Assembly (NCBI GenBank): GCA_903847605.1
Contig: CAINED010000044.1
Location: forward strand, 149,696-213,695
DNA from: an uncultured Hyphomicrobiales bacterium
Lineage (GTDB): Bacteria > Pseudomonadota > Alphaproteobacteria > Rhizobiales > Beijerinckiaceae
Reading direction: 5' to 3'
Length of the DNA stretch: 64,000 bases
Shown: positions 44,353-54,247 of the stretch, one piece after another
How the letters are laid out: each line of letters opens with the position of its first letter
How positions within the stretch are numbered: position 1 is the stretch's first letter
Position numbers and translations under genes: made by a program
The notes under the pieces: model-generated
Seen by the model: the letters and a program-made list of their open reading frames with translations, nothing else
Databases searched by the model: none
What the model was told of the DNA's origin: nothing

Positions 44353-44886
44353 CTAGCGGCCGCATGTGCGGGTTGGCAGATCGGGGCCGCCCGTGACGCG
44401 GCTGCGACGCTCCAGAAGCACGACGTCGTGCCATGTGCCATTGATATGGCCCAGCCGCTCTCTCACTCCGATTTCCCGGAAGCCACACTTTTTATGCAAA
44501 GCGCGACTAGCCTGGTTCTCGGCGATGATCTGCGCCTGAAGCGTCCAGAACGCCTCAGCTTCGGATATTTCGACAAGTCGCGAGAGAAGGGCGGCGCCTA
44601 CGCCCTGTCCTTTTGCTTCCGATTTCACGTAGACGCTGACCTCAGCGACCCCAGCCGCCCCTCAGGTGTCGGGAACTGCGCTAAGCGCGGCCCAGCCCAG
44701 TACCTGGCCGTCCAGACCCTCGGCGACCAATCGGCCAAAGGGAAAATGCCCCTTGTCCCAGCTTTCCCAGCGTGGTGCTGAGAGGGAAAAGGCGGCAAGC
44801 CCTGTGGCCAGTCCTTCGGCATAGATTGTGCGGACTTTGGCCCAATCCTCCCGTGCCATATCCCGGATTTTATGTCTTGCGTCCAT
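44353..44886 (-). pseudogene. GNAT N-acetyltransferase gene interrupted by in-frame TGA
   Basis: Reads as one 178-codon frame from ATG at 44886 to TAG at 44353, broken by TGA at 44664-44662. The N-terminal half (MAREDWAKVRTIYAEGLATG, LVAEGLDGQVLGWAALSAVP) and the C-terminal half (GVAEVSVYVKSEAKGQGVGA, SRALHKKCGFREIGVRERLG, TWHDVVLLERR) are contiguous parts of a phosphinothricin-acetyltransferase-like GNAT; acetyl-CoA loop KGQGVGAALL. No frameshift or gap: sequence on both sides of TGA aligns in register, and relatives I recall carry a Cys or similar residue there. One substitution (for example TGC or TGG to TGA) explains it. The upstream part could make a short inactive peptide only. Confidence 0.78.
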
Positions 44887-44984
44887 CGCGGTGCCTTTTG
44901 CGACCTTGCCCAAATTACCGAAAGCAAGCGGGTTGCCAAACTGAGTGTGAACCCCTGCAAAAGACCTGAGTGTTCGAAAGCCCG

Positions 44985-46985
44985 TCAGGCCTTCACGCGC
45001 ACATAGTCGCCGGGCGCGTCGGTCAGCGCAGGCAAACCGCCGGCTCCGGGCTCGCGCGCATCGACCTTTTCGGGCGCTTGCGTCGTGATCCACTCGATCC
45101 AGTCGGTCCACCACGAGCCCGGATGTTCGGTGGCTTTCGCTGTCCACTCTTCGAACGAACCGACGGTCGGCCCGCCCGTCCAGAACTGGTATTTCGGTTT
45201 GCGCGCGGGATTGACGACGCCAGCGATGTGGCCGGATCCGGCGAGTACATAGCGCATCGGCCCGCCGAACAATTTGGCGCCCGTGAAAACAGAGCGCGCC
45301 GGCGCGATATGATCTTCCTTGGCTGCGAGATTGTAGACGGGGATCGTCACCTTCTTGAGGTCGAGTTTCACGTTGGCGACGATCATCTCGCCCTTGGCGA
45401 GCTTGTTATCGAGATAGCAGTTGCGCAGATAGAAGGAATGGTTCGCGGCGGGCATGCGCGTCGAATCCGAATTCCATGTGAGCAGATCGAAGGGCATGGG
45501 ATCCTTGCCCTTCAGATAGTTTTCGACGACGTAGTTCCAGATCAATTCGTTCGGCCTGAGCATGTTGAAGGCCGAGGCCATCTTCGATCCCTCGAGATAA
45601 CCGGTGCGCTGCATGCTCTCCTCTATGGCGCGGATGCGTTCGGCATCGACGAAGAGTTTCAGTTCGCCTGCATCGGTGAAATCGACCTGCGTCGTCAGGA
45701 ACGTAGCGCTGGAAATGCGGCGGTCGCCGCGTGCCGCCGTGTAGGCAAGAGTCACCGCGAGCATCGTGCCGCCAACGCAATAGCCGATGGCGGAAACGTC
45801 GCGTTCGCCCGTCGCCTGTTCGATGGCGTCGAGCGCGGCAAGTATGCCCTCCTCCATATATGCGTCGAAGCCCTTGTCGGCGTGGCGCTCGTCGGGATTG
45901 ACCCAGGAAACGAGGAAGACCGTGAGGCCATTCTCGACGCAGAAGCGCACGAAACTTTTTTCGGCATTGAGATCGAGCACATAGAACTTGTTGATCCACG
46001 GCGGCACGATGAGCAGCGGGCGCTTGAAGACCTGCGGCGTCGCTGGCGCATACTGGATCAATTCGATCAGCGCATTGCGAAACACGACCTTGCCGGGGGT
46101 GTTCGCCATGTCGCGGCCGAGTTCGAACTTCGTTGAATCGCTCTGGCGAATCTTCAGCGAACCCTTGCCGGCTTCGACGTCCTCGGCGAGCATCTTCATG
46201 CCGCGCACGAGATTGTCGCCGCTCTGCCTGATCGTTTCGCGTAGCAGTTCGGGATTGGTCGCGACGAAATTCGAGGGCGAGAGCGCGCCCGCGACCTGAC
46301 GCAAATAGAACTGCGCCTTCTCACGCGTGAAGGGATCGACGCTATCGGCGTCGCGCACCATGTCGTTCGCCCAGCGCGTCGTGATCTGATAGGCCTGCCG
46401 CAGGAAATCGTAGAGCGGATTTTTCGCCCACTCGGGGTCCTTGAAGCGCTTGTCCGAAGGATCCGGGGGCGCGACAGGGGCTGCCTCTTCGCCCGACAAC
46501 CGTTTCCAGGTCTGGCCCCACAAGTCGATAAGCGAAGATGTAAGCGCCGTCTGGGCCTGCAAGGTGCGTTGCGGATCGGCCAGCCAGTGTTCGGCCACGG
46601 TGCCGAACGTCTTGACCGCATCGGCGACATGCTCGGCCATGTCGGGACTGGTCCGGCCTTCGGTCACCGGCTTCATATAGGCCGCCATGACCTTGCCGCC
46701 TTCTTCGACCATCCGCGCCAGATTCTTCGAGAGCGCCTCGAAGTCCGGCATGTCGGGCTTGGCCTCATCCGCTTGCGCAGGGACGGGGGCCGGCTTTGGC
46801 GGAGGCGGCGGGACAGCTAAAGGCTGGGCCTGCGCGAGCGCGGGCGCAGCGGTCGCCGGGGCCGAAACGGGCGGCGCGATGGCGGTCGGCGCACCAGCCT
46901 CGACAGGCTTGGCGGCCTTTTGCCTCTTCTTCGCCGCGGGCTTGCGCTTGGCCGCAGGCTTTTCGTCAGGGGTCTCGCTGCTCAT
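44985..46985 (-). CDS. phaC: Class I poly(3-hydroxyalkanoate) synthase PhaC
   Basis: Polymerises 3-hydroxyacyl-CoA into carbon-storage polyester granules. 666 residues. The lipase-like box is GYCVGG with the catalytic Cys at about residue 403; the Asp and His are expected in [13 protein letters not shown] and [12 protein letters not shown]. PhaC N-domain motif [19 protein letters not shown] is present. The N-terminal 100 residues are Lys/Ala/Pro-rich ([12 protein letters not shown]...), longer than in Cupriavidus. The frame is open to 47693, but ATG at 46985 with GGAAGC upstream marks the start. The aminotransferase and small exported protein lie divergently. Confidence 0.95.
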   Translation of the reverse strand: MSSETPDEKPAAKRKPAAKKRQKAAKPVEAGAPTAIAPPVSAPATAAPALAQAQPLAVPPPPPKPAPVPAQADEAKPDMPDFEALSKNLARMVEEGGKVMAAYMKPVTEGRTSPDMAEHVADAVKTFGTVAEHWLADPQRTLQAQTALTSSLIDLWGQTWKRLSGEEAAPVAPPDPSDKRFKDPEWAKNPLYDFLRQAYQITTRWANDMVRDADSVDPFTREKAQFYLRQVAGALSPSNFVATNPELLRETIRQSGDNLVRGMKMLAEDVEAGKGSLKIRQSDSTKFELGRDMANTPGKVVFRNALIELIQYAPATPQVFKRPLLIVPPWINKFYVLDLNAEKSFVRFCVENGLTVFLVSWVNPDERHADKGFDAYMEEGILAALDAIEQATGERDVSAIGYCVGGTMLAVTLAYTAARGDRRISSATFLTTQVDFTDAGELKLFVDAERIRAIEESMQRTGYLEGSKMASAFNMLRPNELIWNYVVENYLKGKDPMPFDLLTWNSDSTRMPAANHSFYLRNCYLDNKLAKGEMIVANVKLDLKKVTIPVYNLAAKEDHIAPARSVFTGAKLFGGPMRYVLAGSGHIAGVVNPARKPKYQFWTGGPTVGSFEEWTAKATEHPGSWWTDWIEWITTQAPEKVDAREPGAGGLPALTDAPGDYVRVKA

Positions 46986-47189
46986 GCTTCCAACCGTCTT
47001 GCTTGAAACCGTATTGCTTAAATCCGGCTCGCAAAAGGCAGACCGCGGCCTGCGCCGTCCCCCTTGTCCACATTTATGCTTAACTTCCATTTCATACCAG
47101 TAACCAATAGTAGTCTCACAGGTCTGGCCGCGTGGAAGCGATTGCCTTTCCGGGAGAGCACGGGCGCAAGACAATCGGACGACGGCCGA

Positions 47190-47645
47190 ATGACGACAAT
47201 TTCTCGCAGATGGACTTCGATATGCCTTGTGCTGGCGCTGGCATCTACCGATGCGGTTACGGCTCTGGCGCAGAACGACGTAATCCGCGCGCCCGCGGAT
47301 AATCCGCTGCGCACGATCTCCCGCACGTTGAAGATGTCGCATGAGCCAGCGCCGCCGCCGGACTGGGTGCTGAAAACCCGCAAGCCGGAAGGCGAAGTTA
47401 ATTACATCCCGACCGGCGCAGCCGCGCGCAAGGAGCCGGCGCCCGCCATGTCGGTGGAGCGCCTGAAGGAAATCGAGCGCACGCTCGACGCCGAGCGCGC
47501 CCGCCACGACCAGCTCGGCCGCCGCACGCCCGCGCCCAAGGCGCAACGCACAGTGGCGATTGGCCCGATGGCAAAAAAGAAGGCAGCGCCGCGCAAGTGC
47601 GCCCTGACCTGCACCATTTCTGTCGGCGGGCAGAAGAAAAGGTGA
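47190..47645 (+). CDS. Small exported basic protein, unknown function
   Basis: 151 residues with a signal peptide ([18 protein letters not shown]). The mature part is hydrophilic, with [39 protein letters not shown] and a coiled-coil-like stretch [20 protein letters not shown] before a Lys-rich tail with two Cys. ATG at 47190 fits the signal peptide; 42 upstream in-frame codons do not look coding. No family recognised. It precedes the aminotransferase by 53 nt on the same strand and is divergent from phaC. Confidence 0.6.
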   Translation: MTTISRRWTSICLVLALASTDAVTALAQNDVIRAPADNPLRTISRTLKMSHEPAPPPDWVLKTRKPEGEVNYIPTGAAARKEPAPAMSVERLKEIERTLDAERARHDQLGRRTPAPKAQRTVAIGPMAKKKAAPRKCALTCTISVGGQKKR

Positions 47646-47698
47646 TATTGAGCCCACACGGCGCAAAGATTCACCCGCCGGAATCGAGGTCAACCAAC

Positions 47699-48916
47699 AT
47701 GTCGGATTTTTATCGCGTCAGACGGCTCCCGCCCTATGTCTTCGAAGAGGTCAACCGCCTCAAGGCACAGGCCCGAGCTCGTGGCGCCGATATCGTTGAT
47801 CTCGGCATGGGCAACCCCGACCTTGCAGCTCCCAGGCACGTTGTCGAAAAGTTGGTCGAGACTGCGGGCAAGCCGCGCACCGACCGCTATTCCGCTTCCA
47901 AGGGCATCGCCGGGCTTCGCCGCGCGCAGGCGGCCTATTACGCGCGCCGGTTCGGGGTGAAGCTGAATCCCGATACGCAGGTGGTGGCGACGCTCGGCTC
48001 GAAGGAAGGCTTTGCCAACATGGCGCAGGCAATCACCGCGCCGGGCGACGTGATCCTCGTGCCGAACCCGACCTATCCGATCCACGCTTTCGGTTTTCTC
48101 ATCGCCGGCGGCGTGATCCGCTCGGTGCCGATCGAGCCGACGCCGGAATTCTTTCCGGCGGCCGAGCGGGCGCTCAAGTATTCGATACCGAAGCCGATCG
48201 CCATCGTCGTCTGCTATCCGTCGAACCCGACAGCGGCCGTGGCGAGCCTCGACTTCTATCGCGACCTCGTCGCCTTCGCAAAGAAGCACGAGATCTTCAT
48301 CCTGTCCGATCTCGCCTATGCCGAGGTCTATTTCGACGGCAATCCGCCGCCGTCGGTGTTGCAGGTCAATGGCGCGAATGATGTGACTGTCGAGTTCACG
48401 TCGATGTCGAAGACCTATTCCATGGCCGGCTGGCGCATGGGATTTGCGGTCGGCAACGAGCGCCTCCTCGCGGCGCTCGCGCGCGTGAAGAGCTATCTCG
48501 ACTATGGCGCGTTCACGCCGATCCAGGTCGCGGCCACGGCCGCGATTAACGGACCCGACGATTGCATCGACGAGATGCGCGCGACCTACAAGAAGCGCCG
48601 CGACGTCCTCGTGGAAAGCTTCACGCAGGCCGGCTGGACGATCCCTGAACCCAAGGCGACGATGTTCGCCTGGGCGCCCGTGCCGGAAAAATTCGCGCAT
48701 CTCGGCTCGCTCGAATTTTCCAAATTGCTCATCGAGAAGGCGGATGTCGCGGTCGCGCCGGGCATCGGGTTCGGCGAATACGGCGACAATTATCTGCGTC
48801 TTGCCGTGGTCGAGAACGAGCAGCGCATCCGGCAGGCGGCGCGCGGCGTGCGCAAGTTCTTCGAGACGGCCGACGAGACGCTGCACAATGTCGTGCAGTT
48901 GAAGAAACCGGCCTGA
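47699..48916 (+). CDS. Class I/II aminotransferase (AlaC/LL-DAP aminotransferase-like)
   Basis: 405-residue PLP enzyme, fold type I. Opens [20 protein letters not shown], then DLGMGNPDL and [14 protein letters not shown]. The PLP Lys lies in [15 protein letters not shown], Tyr/Asp partners in [10 protein letters not shown], and the carboxylate-binding Arg in [10 protein letters not shown]. This branch is often labelled LL-diaminopimelate aminotransferase but includes the glutamate-pyruvate transaminase AlaC. Its position before hom in the conserved Rhizobiales order suggests amino acid metabolism. ATG at 47699. A REP-like element follows. Confidence 0.9.
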   Translation: MSDFYRVRRLPPYVFEEVNRLKAQARARGADIVDLGMGNPDLAAPRHVVEKLVETAGKPRTDRYSASKGIAGLRRAQAAYYARRFGVKLNPDTQVVATLGSKEGFANMAQAITAPGDVILVPNPTYPIHAFGFLIAGGVIRSVPIEPTPEFFPAAERALKYSIPKPIAIVVCYPSNPTAAVASLDFYRDLVAFAKKHEIFILSDLAYAEVYFDGNPPPSVLQVNGANDVTVEFTSMSKTYSMAGWRMGFAVGNERLLAALARVKSYLDYGAFTPIQVAATAAINGPDDCIDEMRATYKKRRDVLVESFTQAGWTIPEPKATMFAWAPVPEKFAHLGSLEFSKLLIEKADVAVAPGIGFGEYGDNYLRLAVVENEQRIRQAARGVRKFFETADETLHNVVQLKKPA

Positions 48917-48922
48917 ACTCTG

Positions 48923-49016
48923 TGTCATCCCGGAAAAATGCGTAGCATTTTCTCCGGGATCGCAATTCAAAATGAGGCATAGCGATTCCGGATCGCCTTC
49001 GGCGTCCGGGATGACA
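48923..49016. repeat. REP-like palindromic element
   Basis: 94 bp bounded by perfect 12-bp inverted repeats TGTCATCCCGGA and TCCGGGATGACA. Inside, two hairpins: ATCCCGGAAAAATGC with its complement (bulged C, 48927-48960), and GATTCCGGATCGCC-TTC-GGCG (about 48984-49013). Typical of dispersed extragenic palindromes. It lies 6 nt after the aminotransferase stop and 28 nt before the hydrolase start. Confidence 0.85.
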
Positions 49017-49044
49017 GTTCATCGCCTCTGCAAAATGGGGGGAA

Positions 49045-50319
49045 ATGATGAGCGCTGCAGCAACGCCGCGAAAACTCAACTACGTCGTCAAACACGGCGC
49101 GCCGCATGTCAGGCGCTTCGAGGAACAGCGCTGGCTTCTCGACAATGTCATTCGCGCCAACGGCATCGATTGGGATCAGCCGCGCAGCATCTATCTCTCT
49201 TCACCCTGCGGTCCCGAAGCGAATGCGGATTTCGCCGCGGTGCGCATGCGCGTGCAAAAGCTTGCCGATGCGACGCCTGCCTTCGAAGCGGTTGCGAAAC
49301 GTCGCGAGGGCAGGGCGCAGACGTTCGAAAAAGACGGGGCGCTTGTTTCCGCGCGCGATAATTATTTCATGGCGAGCGTGCATTACGGCGCGGCCATGTG
49401 GCCCATCGACGAAACCAACGAGCAGAATATCGCGCTCAACCAGCGCAAGCGCGAATGCTACCTGAACTACGCGCGGCTGGCAGATCATCGTGTGGAAGAA
49501 GCCTGGGTTCCCATCGGCAACGGCAAGGAACTGCCGGCTTGGTTTCATCTCCCTTACGGCTATAGCGGCGGCAAAGTGCCCGCGGTCATGATCATTCCCG
49601 GTATGGATTCGTTCAAGGAAACGAGCGTCTCGCTTTACGGAGACCGCTGGCTGTCGCGCGGGATAGCCGTGCTGGCCATCGACGGGCCCGGCCAATATGA
49701 GTGCCCGTTGATCGATATTCTATTTTCCATGCAGGCGTGGGAAGCGACGGCGAAGGGCACGATGGACTGGCTCGTCGCGCGCCCCGAGATCGATGCGGAA
49801 CGCATCGGGGTGTCGGGCACGTCCTTCGGCACGCTCTTCGGTACGGTATGCGCCGGCAGCGAGCCGCGCTACAAGGCGGCGGCGATCACGGCCCCATGCC
49901 TTGAGCCCGGCTGCCATACGATCTTTCAGGAGGCGTCGCCCACGTTCAAGCAGCGCTTCATGTTCATGTCCGGTATCACGAACGAAGCCGACTTCGACGA
50001 GTTCCGCGAATCCATTACATGGCGGGGCTATGCGGAAAAGATCGCGATGCCCTTCCTGTGCCTGTCAGGCGAATCCGACGAACTCTCCCCGCTCCACAAT
50101 GTCGAAGAAATGTTCGCGGCCATGCGCGGTCCGCGCCAGCTCGTCATTTATCAGGATTGCCGCCACGCCATCGGCACCGTGCCCTCGACAAATCTGGGCC
50201 CCTTCGCGACCGGACTTGTCGCGGACTGGATGGCGGCGCGGCTGGCAGGAAAGCCTTTCGCAAGCGAACGCTGGTTCGTCGAGGCAAGCGGGCGCGTGGA
50301 CAAGACGGCGTACGCATAA
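49045..50319 (+). CDS. Alpha/beta hydrolase family protein
   Basis: 424-residue alpha/beta hydrolase with an N-terminal helical domain (about residues 1-150) and a hydrolase core. Nucleophile elbow GVSGTSFGTLFG; acid residue probably in CLSGESDELSP; catalytic His in YQDCRHAIG. PAVMIIPGMDSFKETS forms the oxyanion region. This architecture matches the FrsA/DUF1100-like and 2,6-dihydropseudooxynicotine-hydrolase group, which cleaves C-C bonds or esters. GGGGGAA precedes ATGATG, so the start may be one codon later. It stands between a REP-like element and a convergent mechanosensitive channel. Confidence 0.85.
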   Translation: MMSAAATPRKLNYVVKHGAPHVRRFEEQRWLLDNVIRANGIDWDQPRSIYLSSPCGPEANADFAAVRMRVQKLADATPAFEAVAKRREGRAQTFEKDGALVSARDNYFMASVHYGAAMWPIDETNEQNIALNQRKRECYLNYARLADHRVEEAWVPIGNGKELPAWFHLPYGYSGGKVPAVMIIPGMDSFKETSVSLYGDRWLSRGIAVLAIDGPGQYECPLIDILFSMQAWEATAKGTMDWLVARPEIDAERIGVSGTSFGTLFGTVCAGSEPRYKAAAITAPCLEPGCHTIFQEASPTFKQRFMFMSGITNEADFDEFRESITWRGYAEKIAMPFLCLSGESDELSPLHNVEEMFAAMRGPRQLVIYQDCRHAIGTVPSTNLGPFATGLVADWMAARLAGKPFASERWFVEASGRVDKTAYA

Positions 50320-50339
50320 CGCATCCGAGCCCCTGAGCC

Positions 50340-52661
50340 TTATCCCGTAGCCGTCGACAATTCGATGCCGGTGTCGCGAATGGCTGCGAGCGCCGCGACA
50401 TAGAGATCGCTGCGCAGCTTCGTCATGTTGGAAACGTCGTTGCACCGCACGCTCAATTCGACCTCGACGCCGGCCTCGCTGACGTTCTTCACGTAAACAG
50501 CCGGCGGCTTCGTCGTCACGACCATCGGATTCTTCGTGGCGATATCGAGCAGGATCTGCGTGAATTTTCCGACATCGCTCTTGTGCGTGGTGACGAAGCG
50601 CAAGGCAACTTGATGCGTCGCGTCGTTGAAGGTGCGGTTCTTCACGACTGATGAAATGATGTCGGCGTTGGGGACGATGACCGTCGAATTGTCGCCGAGC
50701 AGAAGTTCGGTGGCGCGCACGTTGATCTTCATCACCTTGCCTTCCTCGCCGCGCACCTGAATGACATCGCCCATGCGGATCGGACGTTCGGCAAGAACGA
50801 TGAGGCCCGCGACGAAATTCGACACGACCTGCTGCAGGCCAAAACCGACGCCGACCGACAGCGCGCCGGCGACGAGCGCAACGTTCTGCAACTGAACACC
50901 GGCCTGCGAGAGCGCGATGGTCAGCGCGAGGATGAAACCGATATAGCCCGCGATGGTCGTCACGGAGTGACGAACGCCCATCGTCAATGTCGTGCGCGGC
51001 AACAATTGCTGGTCGAGCCAGCTCACAAAGAGCTTTGCGCCGAGCAGACCGACCGAGAAAAGGACGACCGCGACGCCCGCCGCGCCGATCCAGCCGCGAA
51101 GATCGCCGAAGCGCACGCCGAAGAAGACATCTTCGAAAGGGTTCAAATTGCCGAATTCTATGCCCCACGGGCTCAGCAGAACGAGCACCGTGAACACGAT
51201 CGTCAGCACGCGCAGCGTGCCGCCGATGACCGTACCTGCGAGATCGATGAGTTCCGACTTCGCGCCGGCGGCGCTGGAAAGCCGCGTGTTCAGCGGGCTT
51301 TCGGGCGCAAAGCCTTCATAAAAAATCGTGTTCACGGCGACATAGATGAGCGTCGCGATGCAAAGGATCAGCACCGTGGCCAGCGCACGTCCGACAACGA
51401 AACCGGAGAGTGCAATAAAGCCCAGCAGCAGCGATCCCAGAACCGTCAGGGCAATCAATACAAAGATCGGGCGCAGCAGGTTCAGCGGCGCGGCGATGAG
51501 GCCGACCGATGGCGTTGCCGCTTCGGGATGCCTGCGGATCAGCAGCGCGCCGACGACGAGAACGACTGCAGAAATAATGCCTGTCAGCGCGATCGTCAGC
51601 GAGACATTCGCCGACAGCATCTGCACGACACCAAGCCCTATGAGGCCGAGGAGATAGACGGCCAGCATGGCGCTGACCGAATAGCTGATGCGCCGCGCGA
51701 CGCCATCGTCGGCGCGGATGATGCGATGCGCGGGCGAGGCTGGCGCGAAGACGGCGTGGACCGCGCCTGTGCCGATGCCGTAAACCGCCGCCGCGCCGGA
51801 AACGCCGAGGAGAAAATACTGCACTTCCTCCGGCACCAGATCGAGGAAGTTCATCGCCGCCCAGATGACGAAAGCTACGGCGACGAAGGGCAGGGCGTGA
51901 ATGGCGAGTGCTGTCAGGGCATGAAGCAGGACTGCCTTTTCGTCGGCCACACCCTCGCCAATGATGGCCGCACGCCGCCGTCTGGCGAGCCAGCGATGCA
52001 GCCGCCACAGGGCAATGCACATCAGTCCGGCGAAGAGCGCGATGCCGCCCAGCGCGGGCCAGCCGCCCTTCTGGTCGATAGCGTCCTTCACCTCGATGCG
52101 CTTGGCGCGCCAGCGCGGTCCAATCTGGCGGATGTCTTCGCCCAGGAGTCGCTGCCAGAAGCGCGGGTAGATGAAGCTGTCGTGATTTTGCAAAAGGCGC
52201 GAACTGAAAAGCTCGCGGCGGGAATCCGTCAGTTCGTTCCAGAGCTGGTCGGCGCGTACGAGCTGCGCCCGCGCGCCGCGCAAGTGGCCTTCGATTTCCG
52301 AGACAGTCGACTGTTTGGCGCGGCGTTCGGCTGCGTTCTGGGAATCCGGAGCCGCATCTGCGGGGGCGGGGCCGAGTTCCGTAAGCTGCGCCTGGGCGGC
52401 GTTCAGGCGTTGCTGAAGGGCCGATATCACGGCGCGCAAGTCGGCCTGGGCGGGTTCAAGCTGGTCGCGCAGGGCGAGCAGGCCGTTGAAGTTTTCTTCC
52501 TGCGCTTCCTGCTCGGCTTCGACCTTGGCGATGACAGCCCGGGCGGCCTCGACCTTTTTCGCCTCTTCCCGCGTGATGTTTTGCGCGGAGGCCGGAAGGG
52601 ACGGTATCAGCAGGCAGAACGCGAGCAGCAGGCTGGCGAAAATCGAACAGCGGAAGGGCAT
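50340..52661 (-). CDS. MscS-type mechanosensitive channel with DUF3772 domain
   Basis: 773-residue inner-membrane channel. Signal peptide (residues 1-26, PSLPASAQ), periplasmic coiled-coil DUF3772 region (about 30-170, EVEQ-rich helices EEAKKVEAARAVIAKVEAEQ), about eleven membrane helices, then the MscS core: pore helix QNVALVAGALSVGVGFGLQQ, followed by VVSNFVAGLIVLAERPIRMG and the beta domain VGDNSTVIVPNADIISSVV-like LGDNSTVIVPNADII. Protects cells from osmotic downshock by opening under membrane tension. It lies convergent to the hydrolase and divergent from hom. Confidence 0.93.
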   Translation of the reverse strand: MPFRCSIFASLLLAFCLLIPSLPASAQNITREEAKKVEAARAVIAKVEAEQEAQEENFNGLLALRDQLEPAQADLRAVISALQQRLNAAQAQLTELGPAPADAAPDSQNAAERRAKQSTVSEIEGHLRGARAQLVRADQLWNELTDSRRELFSSRLLQNHDSFIYPRFWQRLLGEDIRQIGPRWRAKRIEVKDAIDQKGGWPALGGIALFAGLMCIALWRLHRWLARRRRAAIIGEGVADEKAVLLHALTALAIHALPFVAVAFVIWAAMNFLDLVPEEVQYFLLGVSGAAAVYGIGTGAVHAVFAPASPAHRIIRADDGVARRISYSVSAMLAVYLLGLIGLGVVQMLSANVSLTIALTGIISAVVLVVGALLIRRHPEAATPSVGLIAAPLNLLRPIFVLIALTVLGSLLLGFIALSGFVVGRALATVLILCIATLIYVAVNTIFYEGFAPESPLNTRLSSAAGAKSELIDLAGTVIGGTLRVLTIVFTVLVLLSPWGIEFGNLNPFEDVFFGVRFGDLRGWIGAAGVAVVLFSVGLLGAKLFVSWLDQQLLPRTTLTMGVRHSVTTIAGYIGFILALTIALSQAGVQLQNVALVAGALSVGVGFGLQQVVSNFVAGLIVLAERPIRMGDVIQVRGEEGKVMKINVRATELLLGDNSTVIVPNADIISSVVKNRTFNDATHQVALRFVTTHKSDVGKFTQILLDIATKNPMVVTTKPPAVYVKNVSEAGVEVELSVRCNDVSNMTKLRSDLYVAALAAIRDTGIELSTATG

Positions 52662-52897
52662 TGTAGGTTCCGGCAGGGCGAGCCGGTCGCAGTCAAAGAG
52701 GCGAGCGGGCGATGTTTATGGGCTGGATTCGCCATATCGTAGGCTTGGGCTGAGGAATTGGGAAGCCACGCACCTGCGATGGGCTATTGTTTTCCTTGCG
52801 GTAACCGCTGCGATCCCATTTCCTTGAACGCCTGTCGAAAATCGGGCAGAAGGCGCGCGAAGCGGGGCGGACCTGCTGCAAGAGGCGGATCACTTCC

Positions 52898-54211
52898 ATG
52901 AACAATGTCATGCGCGTCGGTATTGCCGGTCTCGGCACCGTGGGCGCGTCGGTGATCCGTCTGCTGCGCCGTCAGTCCGAAGCTCTGCGGGCCCGCACAG
53001 GCCGGCAGATCGAAGTGGTCGCCGTCTCGGCGCGTGATCGCAAGCTTGACCGCAGGATCGACCTCGAAGGCCTCGAATGGTTCGACGATCCCGTTCGGAT
53101 GGCCGAAACCGCCGAAATTGACCTGTTTGTCGAGCTGATGGGCGGCGATGAAGGCGCGGCGCGCAAATCAGTGGAAGCGGCGCTCCTGCGCGGCAAGGGC
53201 GTTGTCACCGCCAACAAGGCGCTGCTGGCCAAGCACGGCATGGCGCTGGCCGCTCTGGCGGAATCCAGCAAGGCGCCGCTCGCCTTCGAGGCTTCGGTCG
53301 CCGGCGGCATACCCATTGTGAAAACGTTGCGCGAGGGCCTCGCCGGCAATCGGATCGAGCGCGTCTATGGCATTCTCAACGGCACCTGCAATTACATTCT
53401 CTCGCGCATGGAAGAGGAGGGTCTCTCCTTCGAGGAGTGCCTGAAGGAAGCGCAACGCCTCGGCTATGCGGAAGCCGATCCGACCTTCGACATCGGCGGT
53501 TTCGACACCGCGCACAAACTCTCGATCCTCACCTCGCTCGCCTTCGGCACGCAGGTCGACGCTCAGGCAATTCATATCGAGGGGATACAGTCGATCACAC
53601 TGGCCGATCTCGAGTCGGCGGAGGAACTCGGCTATCGCATCAAATTGCTGGGCGTCGCCCAGCGTACCCCCAGTGGCATCGAGCAGCGCGTGCATCCGAC
53701 CATGGTGCCGCTGTCGTCTTCCATCGCACAGGTGATGGGCGTCACCAATGCGGTGACCGTGGATGCCGACGCCGTGAAGGAATTGACGCTCGTCGGACCC
53801 GGCGCTGGCGGCGATGCGACGGCATCGGCTGTCGTCGCCGACATCGCCGATGTGGCCAAGGGCATACGTTCCGCGCCTTTCGGCCTGCCGGTTGCCAGCC
53901 TTGCCAAGCCCGGGCATCCGGAAATGCGCGAGCATCAGGGCGGCTATTATGTGCGCCTGTCGGTCGAGGACCGGCCGGGCGCGGCGGCGGCCATCGCGAC
54001 GCGGCTTGCCGAGCGCAAGATTTCTCTCGAAAGCATCATGCAAAAAGCGCCGGGCGCTTCGCGTCATGGCGGCAAGCCGGGCGAACCGGTGCCAGTGGTG
54101 CTCATCACCTACGCCACGACCGAGGCCTCGATCCGCGAGGCGCTGGATGCGGCCATGGGCGACGGCTACATTGCCGCCAAGCCGCAAGTCATTCGAATCG
54201 AACGCGAGTAA
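52898..54211 (+). CDS. hom: Homoserine dehydrogenase
   Basis: NAD(P)H-dependent reduction of aspartate semialdehyde to homoserine, the branch point to threonine and methionine. 437 residues. Rossmann motif AGLGTVGASVIRLL (residues 9-22), VTANKALLAKHG, NGTCNYILSRME, DPTFDIGGFDTAHKL with the catalytic Lys, and a C-terminal ACT regulatory domain (VRLSVEDRPGAAAAIATRLA). The ACT domain usually confers threonine feedback. Start ATG at 52898. A 7-bp hairpin between hom and glpX (54219-54236) may tune glpX translation. Confidence 0.97.
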   Translation: MNNVMRVGIAGLGTVGASVIRLLRRQSEALRARTGRQIEVVAVSARDRKLDRRIDLEGLEWFDDPVRMAETAEIDLFVELMGGDEGAARKSVEAALLRGKGVVTANKALLAKHGMALAALAESSKAPLAFEASVAGGIPIVKTLREGLAGNRIERVYGILNGTCNYILSRMEEEGLSFEECLKEAQRLGYAEADPTFDIGGFDTAHKLSILTSLAFGTQVDAQAIHIEGIQSITLADLESAEELGYRIKLLGVAQRTPSGIEQRVHPTMVPLSSSIAQVMGVTNAVTVDADAVKELTLVGPGAGGDATASAVVADIADVAKGIRSAPFGLPVASLAKPGHPEMREHQGGYYVRLSVEDRPGAAAAIATRLAERKISLESIMQKAPGASRHGGKPGEPVPVVLITYATTEASIREALDAAMGDGYIAAKPQVIRIERE

Positions 54212-54247
54212 TACAGTCCGGATGCAGGCGCATCCGAGGGGGCAGAC

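Noticed and set aside
44662..44664. TGA in the GNAT gene as selenocysteine codon
   Set aside because: The position may be Cys in relatives, but I see no convincing SECIS hairpin right after the codon, no sel genes, and GNAT enzymes do not need a catalytic selenol. A nonsense change or sequence error is simpler.
46986..47693. N-terminal extension of PhaC to 47693
   Set aside because: The open frame overlaps the divergent exported-protein gene, has antisense-like composition, and PhaC with the start at 46985 already has a long N-terminus.
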